From an uncultured Dongia sp. (GTDB taxonomy: Bacteria; Pseudomonadota; Alphaproteobacteria; Dongiales; Dongiaceae): a DNA stretch of 64,000 nucleotides. Shown here in pieces: positions 1 to 8,031 of this stretch; position 1 is the stretch's first letter; each line of letters begins with the position of its first letter. The stretch spans positions 1 to 64,000 of the forward strand of contig NZ_CAKZGO010000004.1 in the NCBI RefSeq assembly GCF_936916975.1, given 5' to 3'. Below the pieces are notes generated by a model. That model was not told the origin of the DNA and ran no database searches. It saw nothing but the letters and a program-made list of their open reading frames with translations. The translations under genes and the position numbers were made by a program.

Positions 1-35
1 TTTTTTAATGATACGGCGACCACCGAGATCTACAC
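1..35. other. Sequencing-adapter contamination at the contig end
   Basis: Bases 7-35 are identical to the 29-base Illumina P5 flow-cell adapter (starting AATGATACGG and ending ATCTACAC), preceded by six T. This is library sequence, not genome. It marks position 36 as the first plausible biological base and explains why the recombinase that follows has no N-terminus. The match is from memory of a widely published oligonucleotide and is exact over its whole length. Confidence 0.96.
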
Positions 36-36
36 C

Positions 37-1554
37 GATGCCGCAATCTCTGGCGCGCGCCTGTTGAGCCGCCCGGCCGTGGTCCGGATGATGGCCGATG
101 CCAAGGCTGGCCAGATCGATGTCGTCATTACCGAAGCGATCGACCGCCTCAGCCGTGACCAGGAAGATATCGCCGGCATCTTCAAGCGCTTGACCCATGC
201 CGGGGTGCGCATCCTGTCGCTGGCGGAAGGTGAGATCTCGGAACTCCACATCGGCCTCAAGGGCACGATGAACGCGCTCTTCCTCAAGGACCTGGCGCAG
301 CGCGTGCGTCGTGGCCAAGGCGGGCGGGTTGAAGTCGGCCGGGCACCGGGCGGGCTCGGTTATGGCTACCGGGTGGTCCGGCAGTATGACGGGAAGGGTG
401 AGCCGATCCGGGGCCTGCGCGAGATCGATGGAACCCAAGCCGAGGTCGTCCGGCGCATCTACACGCTCTATGCCGGCGGCGCCTCATCCAAGGCAATTGC
501 CAGCCTGCTCAACAAGGAAGGCGTGCCGAGCGCCCGGGGCGGCACCTGGAATGCATCCACCATCGCGGGCCAGCGGCGGCGCCTCAATGGCATCCTGCAG
601 AACCCGATCTATATCGGCCGCATCATCTATAACCGGGTGGGCCAGCGCCGCGACCCGGACACCGGCATCCGCGCCGGTACCGTCAACCCGGAAGCGGCGC
701 GAATCACCAAGGATGTCCCGGCCCTGCGGATCGTCGACGATGACCTGTGGGAGGCCGTGCAGCGGCGCCTTCGCCTCAATCATCCCGGCAACCAGAACCC
801 GGCGCAGCGCCGCCGCCCGAAACATCTGCTGTCGGGCATCGTCGAGTGCGGCTGCTGCGGTGGCAAATACATCGTGATCGACAGCCGCAACATGGCGTGC
901 GGCGGCCGCAGGTCGGGGCGCCAGTGCTCGAATGGCCGCCGCGCCCGCCTTGATCGCCTCGAGGAAACGATCCTGCAGGCCCTGCGGCATCACATGACAC
1001 AGCCGGAGATCATCGCCGATTTCATGGCCGCTTACCGCGAGATCGCGCAAGAGGACAAGACGCGGCGGCGGCACCTGGCGACCGGCACGGCACGGCAGAT
1101 CCGCGATGCATCAGCAAGGATCGGCCGCCTAGTGGACGCCATTGCCGGCGGAACGGACACCCCGGCCATGCGCCGGCAGCTGATGGAATTGGAATCGAAG
1201 ATGCAGGGCCTGCGGGATCAGGCCGCCGAGGCCGAGGATGGCAGCATTGTGGAACTGCACCCGAACCTGGGGGAACTGTACCGCGCCCGCCTGGACACGA
1301 TCAGCGCCGCCCTGAGCGACGAAAACTATCGAACCGAAGCTCTGGAGATGATCCGCAGCCTGATTGATCGCATCGTGCTGCACCCGGTCAAGGACGGCCC
1401 GGGGCTGGAAGCTGAGATCCTGGGACAGATGGGTGCCATGGCCGAGATAGCGCTCGGCAAGAACCAAGCCGAACGCATTCGGAACATATCGCGTATAGGG
1501 CGAGTGACAACGCTGGCGTCCCCAACGGGAGTCGAACCCGTGTCTTCACCGTGA
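37..1554 (+). CDS. Large serine recombinase, 5'-truncated by the contig end
   Basis: Site-specific recombinase of the large serine family, which cuts and rejoins DNA at att sites to insert or excise mobile elements. The frame is open from base 37 and begins inside the resolvase catalytic domain (DAAISG...RP, then DRLSRDQED and EGEISELHIGLKGTMNALFLKDL). The N-terminal 45-60 residues, including the nucleophilic Ser, are missing because the contig ends. A Recombinase domain follows (GGLGYGYRVV; NGILQNPIYIGRIIYNR), then a zinc-ribbon with CGCCGG and later Cys (about 847-930), then a coiled-coil and a C-terminal part. A TTG at 64 is only an internal start candidate. The last about 13 residues (ASPTGVEPVSSP) are antisense tRNA-Glu sequence, which suggests insertion into or beside the tRNA. 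Typical family length is about 550, so roughly 505 residues are seen. Confidence 0.92.
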   Translation, partial: DAAISGARLLSRPAVVRMMADAKAGQIDVVITEAIDRLSRDQEDIAGIFKRLTHAGVRILSLAEGEISELHIGLKGTMNALFLKDLAQRVRRGQGGRVEVGRAPGGLGYGYRVVRQYDGKGEPIRGLREIDGTQAEVVRRIYTLYAGGASSKAIASLLNKEGVPSARGGTWNASTIAGQRRRLNGILQNPIYIGRIIYNRVGQRRDPDTGIRAGTVNPEAARITKDVPALRIVDDDLWEAVQRRLRLNHPGNQNPAQRRRPKHLLSGIVECGCCGGKYIVIDSRNMACGGRRSGRQCSNGRRARLDRLEETILQALRHHMTQPEIIADFMAAYREIAQEDKTRRRHLATGTARQIRDASARIGRLVDAIAGGTDTPAMRRQLMELESKMQGLRDQAAEAEDGSIVELHPNLGELYRARLDTISAALSDENYRTEALEMIRSLIDRIVLHPVKDGPGLEAEILGQMGAMAEIALGKNQAERIRNISRIGRVTTLASPTGVEPVSSP

Positions 1555-1589
1555 AAGGGTGGTGTCCTAGGCCTCTAGACGATGGGGAC
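1514..1589 (-). tRNA. tRNA-Glu (anticodon TTC)
   Basis: Read on the minus strand the gene starts GTCCCCATCGTCTAGAGG and has a 7-bp acceptor stem (GTCCCCA with TGGGGAC), a D arm, an anticodon arm with TTC (complement of 1553-1555), a T arm with GGTTCGACTCC, discriminator G and an encoded CCA (1514-1516). TTC in this position reads Glu codons. The 3' half overlaps the end of the recombinase frame on the other strand, so the sequence downstream of the mature 3' end belongs to the inserted element and not to an ordinary tRNA trailer. Confidence 0.96.
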
Positions 1590-1611
1590 GTATGGAGGCG
1601 GCTGCGGGGGC

Positions 1612-1640
1612 CTTTTAGCCGGGGCAGGCGCGGAATGCAA
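1612..1640 (-). promoter_or_regulatory. Possible promoter of tRNA-Glu
   Basis: On the minus strand TTGCAT, 17 bases, then TAAAAG lie about 22 bases before the tRNA 5' end. The spacing fits a sigma-70 promoter, but both hexamers are imperfect. The rest of the 217-base gap up to the RidA-family gene shows no coding sequence. Confidence 0.35.
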
Positions 1641-1806
1641 CAGGTGGCGTGGGCCCCGGCTCACATTACCCGCACATTATCCGGCGCCCCCTTTGCGCCA
1701 ACCGGCCACATCTGCATAATGCGCCGCCCGGCCGCCGCCGCCAATCTGCGGCGATCACTACGTCGGGCCTGAATTTCTCATCTTTTTCAATATATTAGAG
1801 GTCAAC

Positions 1807-2157
1807 ATGTCACTGAAGCGTCTGGGCGATCCGTCGGTCATCTCTGATGCCGTCATCCACAACAATATCGTCTACCTCGCCGGCCAGGTGGCGGAAGACC
1901 CGGTTTCGGCCTCGGTCTATGAGCAGACCAAAAACATTCTGGGCCAGATCGATGCCCTCCTCAAGGAAGCCGGCACCGACAAAACCAAGATCATCAAGAC
2001 CAATATCTGGCTTTCCGACATCTCGACCTTCCAGGACATGAACAAGGCCTGGAAGGAATGGGTCGTGAAGGGCGAAGCCCCGGCCCGCGCCACCGTCGAA
2101 GCCAAGCTCGCCGACCCGAAGTGGAAGGTCGAGATCATGATGACGGCCGCGATCTAA
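1807..2157 (+). CDS. RidA/YjgF/YER057c/UK114 family protein (Rid deaminase-like)
   Basis: A 116-residue protein of the Rid fold, a small trimeric enzyme that in characterised members hydrolyses reactive enamine/imine intermediates released by amino-acid-metabolising enzymes. The sequence has the N-terminal strand (VYLAGQVAEDP), the central helix region (QTKNILGQIDALLKEAGTDKTKI) and the C-terminal segment with PARATVEAKLADPKWKVEI, in which the Arg matches the carboxylate-binding Arg of RidA. Its sub-group is nearer the YoaB/Rid2-type than E. coli RidA, so its exact substrate is open. An AGAGG ribosome site lies 6 bases before ATG. It converges on an amine-type FAD oxidase and shares a terminator with it; oxidases of that class produce imines, so a functional link is plausible. 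Confidence 0.88.
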   Translation: MSLKRLGDPSVISDAVIHNNIVYLAGQVAEDPVSASVYEQTKNILGQIDALLKEAGTDKTKIIKTNIWLSDISTFQDMNKAWKEWVVKGEAPARATVEAKLADPKWKVEIMMTAAI

Positions 2158-2172
2158 GCAGCCTGTTGTTAA

Positions 2173-2216
2173 GCAAAGCCCGGGCCGGCGCAACCTGGCC
2201 CGGGCTTTGCGTTTTT
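2173..2216. terminator. Intrinsic terminator between convergent genes
   Basis: A 14-bp perfect stem (GCAAAGCCCGGGCC paired with GGCCCGGGCTTTGC) with a 10-base loop is followed by GTTTTT on the plus strand. It ends the RidA-family transcript. The T-run overlaps the TAA stop of the oppositely oriented oxidase, whose transcript would meet the same hairpin but only a weak T-tract. Confidence 0.9.
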
Positions 2217-3489
2217 AGCGCTCGCGCCAGGCATCCATCGCCTGATAGGCCCAATAGGTGAGCTGGACTGCTGCCCGTCCGAACGGCCCGCCATTCCAAT
2301 CGAGCCCGAAGGGCGCATAGAGGCGGTAGCGGTCGCTCTCGCCGGTGATGCCCTGTGCGATGACCTTGCCGCCGATCGCCGTGGTGTTCATGCCATGGCC
2401 GCCAAAGGCCGTGCCGTACCAGACACCTTCCTCCAGCCGCCCGATCTGCGGCATCAGATGCCGCGCATAGGACATGAGGCCCGACCACGCCGCCTCGATC
2501 TTCACGTCTTTCAGCTGCGGATAGGTGCCGATCATCTGCCGCCGCAGCACGTTGGCGAGATCCTGGGGGTCCGCCGTGCGCGTGGTGATGCGCCCGCCCC
2601 ACAGAATGCGATCACCATCGACCACGCGGTAATAATCGCCGGCGCGGCGATCATCGCCGATCGCGGCCTTGGTGCGGATGGTCTGCTGCAACAAATCACC
2701 CAGCTTCTCGGTCAGCAGGACATAGGTTGCGATCGGCAAATAGGCCCGCTGCAATTGCTTTGCGACAGCGTCAGTATAGCCGCCGCCGGCAAAGACCACG
2801 TGCTGCGCGGTGATCTTGCCGCCAGCCGTGCCGATCACATGCGCGGCCCCATGGCGCGCAACCGATGTGGCCGCAGTTTCCTCGAACACCGCACCACCCA
2901 GGCGCACGATCTCGGCGGCGATAGCCCTGGCATAGTTCAGCGGATGGAAATGGAACGCATCCGGATCATAGAGACCCTGATGATACGCGTCGGAAACGAG
3001 CTCCGCCTGCACCTCTGCGCGGTCGCGGAAGGCGAGCTTCTCGCCAAAGCGGGTGTTCATCTCCGCCTGATAGGTCTTGAGGCCATCGGCGCCGTCATGG
3101 CGGATCACGCGCAGGATGCCCGGTGTCACATCGGCCCCCGCCATACCAAGTGCTGCGATGTTCTCGCGCACGATCTCGACCCCTTCCATCGACAGGCGAT
3201 AGAGGCTGTCGGCATCGGCCGCATTCATGCGCTTGCGGATATTGTCGAGGCCCGTGGAATAGCCCGCAGTGACAAAGCCGCCATTGCGCCCCGAGGCACC
3301 CCAGGCCACGCGGTTCTGCTCGATCACCGCAACCTGCCGCCCACGCCGCGCCAGTTCCAGCGCCGTGCTGAGCCCCGCCAGGCCACCGCCGATGATGCAG
3401 GCATCAACGGCAAGATCGCCGGCCAGCGCCGGATAGCGTTGATCATTGCCCAAGGTGCGGCGGTAATAGGTGTCGATATAGCCGGACAT
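2215..3489 (-). CDS. FAD-dependent amine/amino-acid oxidoreductase (DAO family, PuuB/OrdL-like)
   Basis: Flavoprotein of the D-amino-acid oxidase (DAO) superfamily, similar to gamma-glutamylputrescine oxidase and glycine oxidase types; these oxidise a C-N bond and release an imine or aldehyde plus ammonia. The N-terminus has YYRRTL then the dinucleotide-binding motif IIGGGLAGLSTALELARRG and the typical WGASGRNGGF segment; the C-terminal FAD-binding part has the GGHGMNTTAIGGK stretch. I choose the ATG at 3489 because it overlaps the TGA of the uup gene by one base (TGATG), which suggests translational coupling. The upstream in-frame ATG at 3531 lies inside uup and is less likely. About 424 residues, normal for the family. 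The true substrate is not determined by the sequence. Confidence 0.88.
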   Translation of the reverse strand: MSGYIDTYYRRTLGNDQRYPALAGDLAVDACIIGGGLAGLSTALELARRGRQVAVIEQNRVAWGASGRNGGFVTAGYSTGLDNIRKRMNAADADSLYRLSMEGVEIVRENIAALGMAGADVTPGILRVIRHDGADGLKTYQAEMNTRFGEKLAFRDRAEVQAELVSDAYHQGLYDPDAFHFHPLNYARAIAAEIVRLGGAVFEETAATSVARHGAAHVIGTAGGKITAQHVVFAGGGYTDAVAKQLQRAYLPIATYVLLTEKLGDLLQQTIRTKAAIGDDRRAGDYYRVVDGDRILWGGRITTRTADPQDLANVLRRQMIGTYPQLKDVKIEAAWSGLMSYARHLMPQIGRLEEGVWYGTAFGGHGMNTTAIGGKVIAQGITGESDRYRLYAPFGLDWNGGPFGRAAVQLTYWAYQAMDAWRER

Positions 3490-5309
3490 CACGCCCCCAT
3501 CTCGCTGCGCCGCTCTTCCAGTTCCAGCCATTTCAACTCGGCGGTTTCAAGATCGCCTTGTTTGGCAGCCAGCAACGCGCTTGCCTTCTCGAACTTGGCG
3601 GCATCGCGGGCGTAGAGATTGGGATCGGCCAAGGCCGCCTCGATGGTCTTGATCTCGGCTTCCAGCGTGGTCATCCGGTCCGCCACCTGGTCGAGCTGGC
3701 GCTGGTCCTTCGACGACCAGCGCGGCGTGTCATCGGTGACAACCGCGCGCGGGACGCCCTTACCAGCGGGCTTTATCTGCACCGCATGGCGTTCGGCTTC
3801 CTTGCGCTGGTCGAGATAATCGGAATAGCCACCGGGATATTCCTCGACCACGCCGTCGCCTTCGACCGCGATGATCGAGGTCGCCAGCCGATCCAGGAAG
3901 TCGCGGTCGTGGGAGACCACGATCACCGTGCCGTCGAACTCGCCCAGCACTTCCTGCAGGAGATCCAACGTATCCATGTCGAGATCATTGGTCGGTTCGT
4001 CGAGGATGATGAGGTTGGCGGGCTGCGCGAACAGTTTCGCCAGCAGCAGCCGTGCCCGCTCGCCGCCAGAGAGGGCGCGCACCGGCATGGTCGCCTGCTT
4101 CTCGTCGAACAGGAAATCGCGCAGGTAAGCCACCACATGGCGCGAGCGTCCTTGCGCGATGATCGAATCGCCGCCGCCAGATGCCAGGGTCTGCCACAAG
4201 GTCTTGTCGAGATCGAAGCTCTCGCGCCTTTGGTCGAGGTAAAGCGGCGTCACATTGGTGCCGAGCTTCAGCTTGCCGCCATCGGGCTTGATATGCCCCG
4301 TCAGGATCTTGATGAGCGTCGTCTTGCCGGCGCCATTGGGCCCGATGACACCGATGCGATCACCGCGCTGGATGCGCGTCGAGAAGTTGTTGACGATCGG
4401 GCGCAGTGTCCCATCCGGCCGCGTGAAGGTCTTGGCGATCTTCTCCGCCTCGATCACCACCTGCCCGCCCTGCACCGCCTCGCCCAGTTCGAGCTTGGCG
4501 CGGCCGATCGCGCGCAACGCCTCGGCTCGTTCCTTGCGCAAGGCCATCAGGCCACGCCGGCGGCCTTCGTTGCGCGAACGCCGGGCGGTGACACCGCGCG
4601 CCATCCAATATTCTTCCTGCTCGATCTTCTTCTCCAGGCGCCGCGATTCCGCCGCTTCCTGTGCCGCGATATTGCCGGACCATTCCTCGAAGCCGGCGAA
4701 ATTGCCGTCCATCTCGAACATGCGGCCGCGATCCAGCCACAGCACGCGCTTGGAGAGGGCCGTCAAAAAGGTACGGTCATGGCTGATCATCAGGATGCCA
4801 CCGGAGAACGCCGCCAATTCCTGCTCCAGCCATTCGATGGTGGGGAGATCGAGATGATTGGTAGGCTCATCGAGCAGCAGGATTTCCGGCTCCGCGACCA
4901 GGGCTCTTGCCATCGCCGCCCGCCTGCCCTCGCCGCCCGACAATGTCGCGATATCGCGCGCCGGATCGAGGTCGAGATGATCGAGGACACGGGCGATCCG
5001 GTAGTCATCCTCATCGGCGCCGGGCAGTGCCGCCGTCACGAACTTCGCGACGCTGCCGCCGGTCGACAACTCCGGGCTCTGTGAGAGATAGCCGATGCGG
5101 GTCCCCGGCTGCAGGAAGCGGGTCCCGCCATCCAGCTCGATCTGCCCCGCCAAGGCCTTGAGAATGGTCGATTTCCCCGATCCGTTGGCGCCCACCAGCG
5201 CCACCCGCTCGCCCTTCCCCAGGGTGAGCGTGATGCCGGCAAACAGCGGCTTGCCGCCGAAGGTGATCTTGGCGTCGCGGAGCGCGATCAGCGGTGGTGC
5301 GGGGGGCAT
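3489..5309 (-). CDS. uup: ABC-F ATPase, Uup type
   Basis: Soluble ABC-F protein with two nucleotide-binding domains and no membrane segment; relatives act on ribosomes, and Uup also affects transposon excision. The first domain has Walker A GANGSGKST (residues 40-48), signature LSGGEGRRAAMARAL and Walker B ILLLDEPTNHLDL. The second has GPNGAGKTTL, LSGGERARLLLAKLF and LIILDEPTNDLDMDTL. A linker of charged residues joins the domains, and a C-terminal coiled coil (about 530-606) is the Uup-type DNA/RNA-binding tail. Length 606 fits. It lies 42 bases behind the djlA-like gene and is coupled to the FAD oxidase downstream, so the three probably form an operon. Confidence 0.93.
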   Translation of the reverse strand: MPPAPPLIALRDAKITFGGKPLFAGITLTLGKGERVALVGANGSGKSTILKALAGQIELDGGTRFLQPGTRIGYLSQSPELSTGGSVAKFVTAALPGADEDDYRIARVLDHLDLDPARDIATLSGGEGRRAAMARALVAEPEILLLDEPTNHLDLPTIEWLEQELAAFSGGILMISHDRTFLTALSKRVLWLDRGRMFEMDGNFAGFEEWSGNIAAQEAAESRRLEKKIEQEEYWMARGVTARRSRNEGRRRGLMALRKERAEALRAIGRAKLELGEAVQGGQVVIEAEKIAKTFTRPDGTLRPIVNNFSTRIQRGDRIGVIGPNGAGKTTLIKILTGHIKPDGGKLKLGTNVTPLYLDQRRESFDLDKTLWQTLASGGGDSIIAQGRSRHVVAYLRDFLFDEKQATMPVRALSGGERARLLLAKLFAQPANLIILDEPTNDLDMDTLDLLQEVLGEFDGTVIVVSHDRDFLDRLATSIIAVEGDGVVEEYPGGYSDYLDQRKEAERHAVQIKPAGKGVPRAVVTDDTPRWSSKDQRQLDQVADRMTTLEAEIKTIEAALADPNLYARDAAKFEKASALLAAKQGDLETAELKWLELEERRSEMGA

Positions 5310-5351
5310 GTCACAAGGAACCAGTTCAATCGGTCAAAACCAGTGGGTGAC

Positions 5352-6098
5352 CTACTTGATGCCGCGTTCCTTGGCAATCCTGTCATAGGCGGCGTTGAGG
5401 GTTGCCACCTTCTCATTGGCCAGCGCCACGAACTCCGCCGGCAGGCCCTGGGCCATCAGCTTGTCCGGGTGGTTTTCCAGCATCTGCCGGCGCCAGGTGG
5501 CCCGGATTTCCTCATCGCTCTGCTCCTGCCGGACGCCGAGGATCGTATAGGGATCGGCATGGTCGGGCCCGACATTGAGCTCGCGTATCCGCGCAAAATC
5601 CGCGCCTGAGAATCCGAAGATCGCGGCGACGTCGCGGATGAAGGCAATCTCCGCGTCATGCACCCCGCCATCAGCGCGGGCGATATGGAACAGGCCATCG
5701 ATCAGTTCTTCGAGCACCGGATGGCGTTCATCGAACATGCCGGCCAATTGGCGGGCATAGGCATCGAATCCGGCGACATCGCGTTTGGCGAGATCGAACA
5801 CCCGCGCCACATTGTTGAGTTCGTCGGCGGGGATCTTGAAGACCTGCTTGAAGGCCGCGACCTCGGCCCGGCTGACCGTGCCGTCGGCCTTGGCCATCTT
5901 GGCGCCCAAGGCGATCACCGCGATGGTGAAGGCGATCTCGCGCGTCGCCCGCCGGTCGTCGGTGAGTTCCGGCACATCGTCCGGTTCCATCTGCTTGTCG
6001 ATCGCATGTCCCGCCAACGCGCCCAGCAGCGCACCCAAGGGTCCGCCCAAAGCGAAGAAGCCGGCGGCACCGCCGATGATCTTGCCCCAGATGCTCAT
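5352..6098 (-). CDS. djlA: DjlA-type co-chaperone (TerB-like domain plus C-terminal J domain)
   Basis: Member of the DjlA/DjiA family, which stimulates DnaK ATPase activity. A glycine-rich N-terminal segment (KIIGGAAGFFALGGPLGALLGALAG) resembles the membrane/dimerisation segment of DjlA. Residues about 40-165 are a TerB-like helical domain with acidic metal-binding-type positions (AKADGTVSRAEV and ARADGGVHDAEI). The last about 65 residues are a J domain with the HPD motif (ENHPDKLM). The ATG at 6098 is preferred to an in-frame GTG at 6113 because the protein then begins MSIWGKIIGG, as family members do. It is first in the likely djlA-uup-oxidase operon. Confidence 0.85.
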   Translation of the reverse strand: MSIWGKIIGGAAGFFALGGPLGALLGALAGHAIDKQMEPDDVPELTDDRRATREIAFTIAVIALGAKMAKADGTVSRAEVAAFKQVFKIPADELNNVARVFDLAKRDVAGFDAYARQLAGMFDERHPVLEELIDGLFHIARADGGVHDAEIAFIRDVAAIFGFSGADFARIRELNVGPDHADPYTILGVRQEQSDEEIRATWRRQMLENHPDKLMAQGLPAEFVALANEKVATLNAAYDRIAKERGIK

Positions 6099-6213
6099 GA
6101 TGTCGGGAAGCACTCACGCGCAGTCATGCTGCTGCAACCATAACCAGCATGGGCCCGGATTGCCAGCACTCGGACGCCGACCGCCGCGACGGATTGGCGC
6201 AGAGAAGGAAAGG

Positions 6214-6364
6214 CCCCCTCTCCCCCACCCTCCCCCACCGCCGACGAATGTCGGCCTTCGCCGACTGTGGGGGGAGGGAGCTACAGCGAACCTAGTCTCA
6301 ATATCGAGAACAAATTCGCTGGAATCCCCTCCCCCCAACGTGGGGGAGGGTGGGGGAGAGGGGG
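6214..6364. repeat. REP/BIME-like intergenic repeat, copy 1
   Basis: A 151-base element bounded by a perfect 25-bp inverted repeat (6214-6238 and 6340-6364; C/T-rich on the left, G/A-rich on the right). Inside are a second palindrome (CCGACGAATGTCGG at 6241-6254, followed by CCTTCGCCGAC) and a central stretch with ATATCGAGAACAA. The right arm contains CCCCCAACGTGGGGG. The same building blocks recur at six other intergenic places here. It fills most of the gap between the djlA-like gene and the GMC oxidoreductase; no gene is seen in the gap. Confidence 0.9.
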
Positions 6365-6405
6365 TCACCTCGCTTTGACGTCAATGTCACCGAACCGCAA
6401 TACTC

Positions 6406-8031
6406 TCACCCCGCCCCCAAAACAAACCCCGCCCCCATCTCCGCCACCATCATCGTGGGTGCGTTGGTGTTGGCGGACGGAATGCTGGGAAAGATCGAGG
6501 CGTCGATGACGCGCAACCCGCCCACCCCATGGACCCGCAATTGCGGATCGACCACGGCACCGGCAGCATCCGGCCCCATGCGGCAGGTGCCCGACGGGTG
6601 AAAGATCGAATAGACCGATTCCCGCACATAGGCCGCGAGTTCACCCGGCGATTGCGCGGCCGGACCCGGCTTGGTCTCGCTGCGGATGATGGCGCCGAGC
6701 GCTGCGGTAGTCGCATAGCGGCGCATCAACAACGCTGCTTCCACGATTTCCGCCATGTCCTCAGGTGCCGCCAGCAGATTGGGCTGGATCTCCGGTGCCA
6801 CATGGGCATCGGCCGCGCGCAGTTTGAGATAGCCGCGGCTCAGCGGCCGGCACGGCGAGACGCTGAGTGAGAAGGCCGGCTGCGCCGACACCTTGATCAG
6901 CGCGCGGCTGCCGGGCCGTGGCTTTTCATAGGCGAGCGGGCAGAAATAGAGCTGGATGTTGGGCCGCGCACGACCCGGCGATGAACGGACGAAGCCACCG
7001 GCCTGGTTGAGGCTCATCGACAACGGCCCGCGCCGCAGCAGCGCATATTGCGCGCCTGCCTTGATCCGTCCCAGCCAGCCGCCCAACTCGCTGTTGAGCG
7101 TCGGCACACGCGCGTCGAAGTAATGGTCGTAACAGACATGGTCCTGCAGGTTCTGGCCCACTGCCGACACGTCGCGCTTGACCTCGATGCCCAGCGCCCG
7201 CAGCTCATCCGCCGGTCCAATGCCCGACAGCATGAGAAGTTGCGGTGAGCCGATGGCACCCGCACTCAGGATCACCTCGCGCCGTGCGCGAATCTCGGTC
7301 TCGACACCGTCGCGCCGATAGCGGAGGCCGACGACGCGGCTGCCATCGAACACCAGCCGCTGAACATGGGCATGAGTGAGGACCTGAAGATTTGGTCGCT
7401 TGAGGGCCCGCCGCAGATAGGCCTTGGCCGATGAATGGCGCTGTCCGTTCTTGGTGTTCACCTGATAATGCGCGACGCCTTCCAGCAAAGCGCCATTGAG
7501 ATCGGCAAGATGCGGAAAGCCCAGCTCTTCCGACGCCTTGAAGAACGCCTCGCAGATCGGATGCGCATCGCGCCCCATCTGCGTCACATGAATGGGCCCG
7601 CCTTTGCCGTGGAGAGCACTTTCGCCCAGATCATGGTCTTCCATCGCACGGTAGACCGGCAGCACGTCGGCCCAGCCCCAGCCCGCATTGCCCGCCGCCG
7701 CCCAATCGTCGTAATCCGCCGGCTGGCCGCGGGCATAGACCATCGCGTTGATCGACCCCGACCCGCCCAACACCTTGCCGCGCGGGTAATAGATGACACG
7801 GCCGTCCAAGGATGGCACCGGGGCGCTGTCGAACATCCAGTTGACCTTGGGGTCGAAGAAGGTGTGGGCATAGCCGACCGGCACATCGATATCGACACGC
7901 CGGTCGCTCGGCCCCGCTTCGATCAGCAGCACCTTGTGGCGACCATCTTCACTCAGACGATCGGCGAGCACGCAGCCGGCCGACCCGCCGCCGACGATGA
8001 TGAAGTCACTTTCCATGTGAGGGGGGACCAT
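6406..8031 (-). CDS. GMC family flavin oxidoreductase (choline/alcohol dehydrogenase-like)
   Basis: FAD enzyme of the glucose-methanol-choline family that oxidises an alcohol to an aldehyde or ketone. The N-terminus has the nucleotide motif IIVGGGSAGCVLADRLSE; family signature 1 is at YPRGKVLGGSGSINAMVYARG, signature 2 at SAGAIGSPQLLMLSGIG, and the C-terminal catalytic His is in IFHPSGTCRMG with the partner Asn in NTNAPTMM. The start at 8031 is chosen because GGAG lies 6 bases before that ATG; a second ATG at 8016 has no such site. About 541 residues, normal length. It is transcribed after the LysR-type gene, whose end it overlaps by 26 bases. Substrate unknown. Confidence 0.9.
   Translation of the reverse strand: MVPPHMESDFIIVGGGSAGCVLADRLSEDGRHKVLLIEAGPSDRRVDIDVPVGYAHTFFDPKVNWMFDSAPVPSLDGRVIYYPRGKVLGGSGSINAMVYARGQPADYDDWAAAGNAGWGWADVLPVYRAMEDHDLGESALHGKGGPIHVTQMGRDAHPICEAFFKASEELGFPHLADLNGALLEGVAHYQVNTKNGQRHSSAKAYLRRALKRPNLQVLTHAHVQRLVFDGSRVVGLRYRRDGVETEIRARREVILSAGAIGSPQLLMLSGIGPADELRALGIEVKRDVSAVGQNLQDHVCYDHYFDARVPTLNSELGGWLGRIKAGAQYALLRRGPLSMSLNQAGGFVRSSPGRARPNIQLYFCPLAYEKPRPGSRALIKVSAQPAFSLSVSPCRPLSRGYLKLRAADAHVAPEIQPNLLAAPEDMAEIVEAALLMRRYATTAALGAIIRSETKPGPAAQSPGELAAYVRESVYSIFHPSGTCRMGPDAAGAVVDPQLRVHGVGGLRVIDASIFPSIPSANTNAPTMMVAEMGAGFVLGAG

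Noticed and set aside
1551-1772. A 73-codon plus-strand frame across tRNA-Glu
   Set aside because: It starts inside the tRNA, has no ribosome site and codes for an Arg/Pro-rich string without features.
6214-6364. Possible CRISPR array in the G/C-rich repeats
   Set aside because: Repeats are inverted pairs of hairpins scattered singly in the window; there are no regularly spaced direct repeats with unique spacers.
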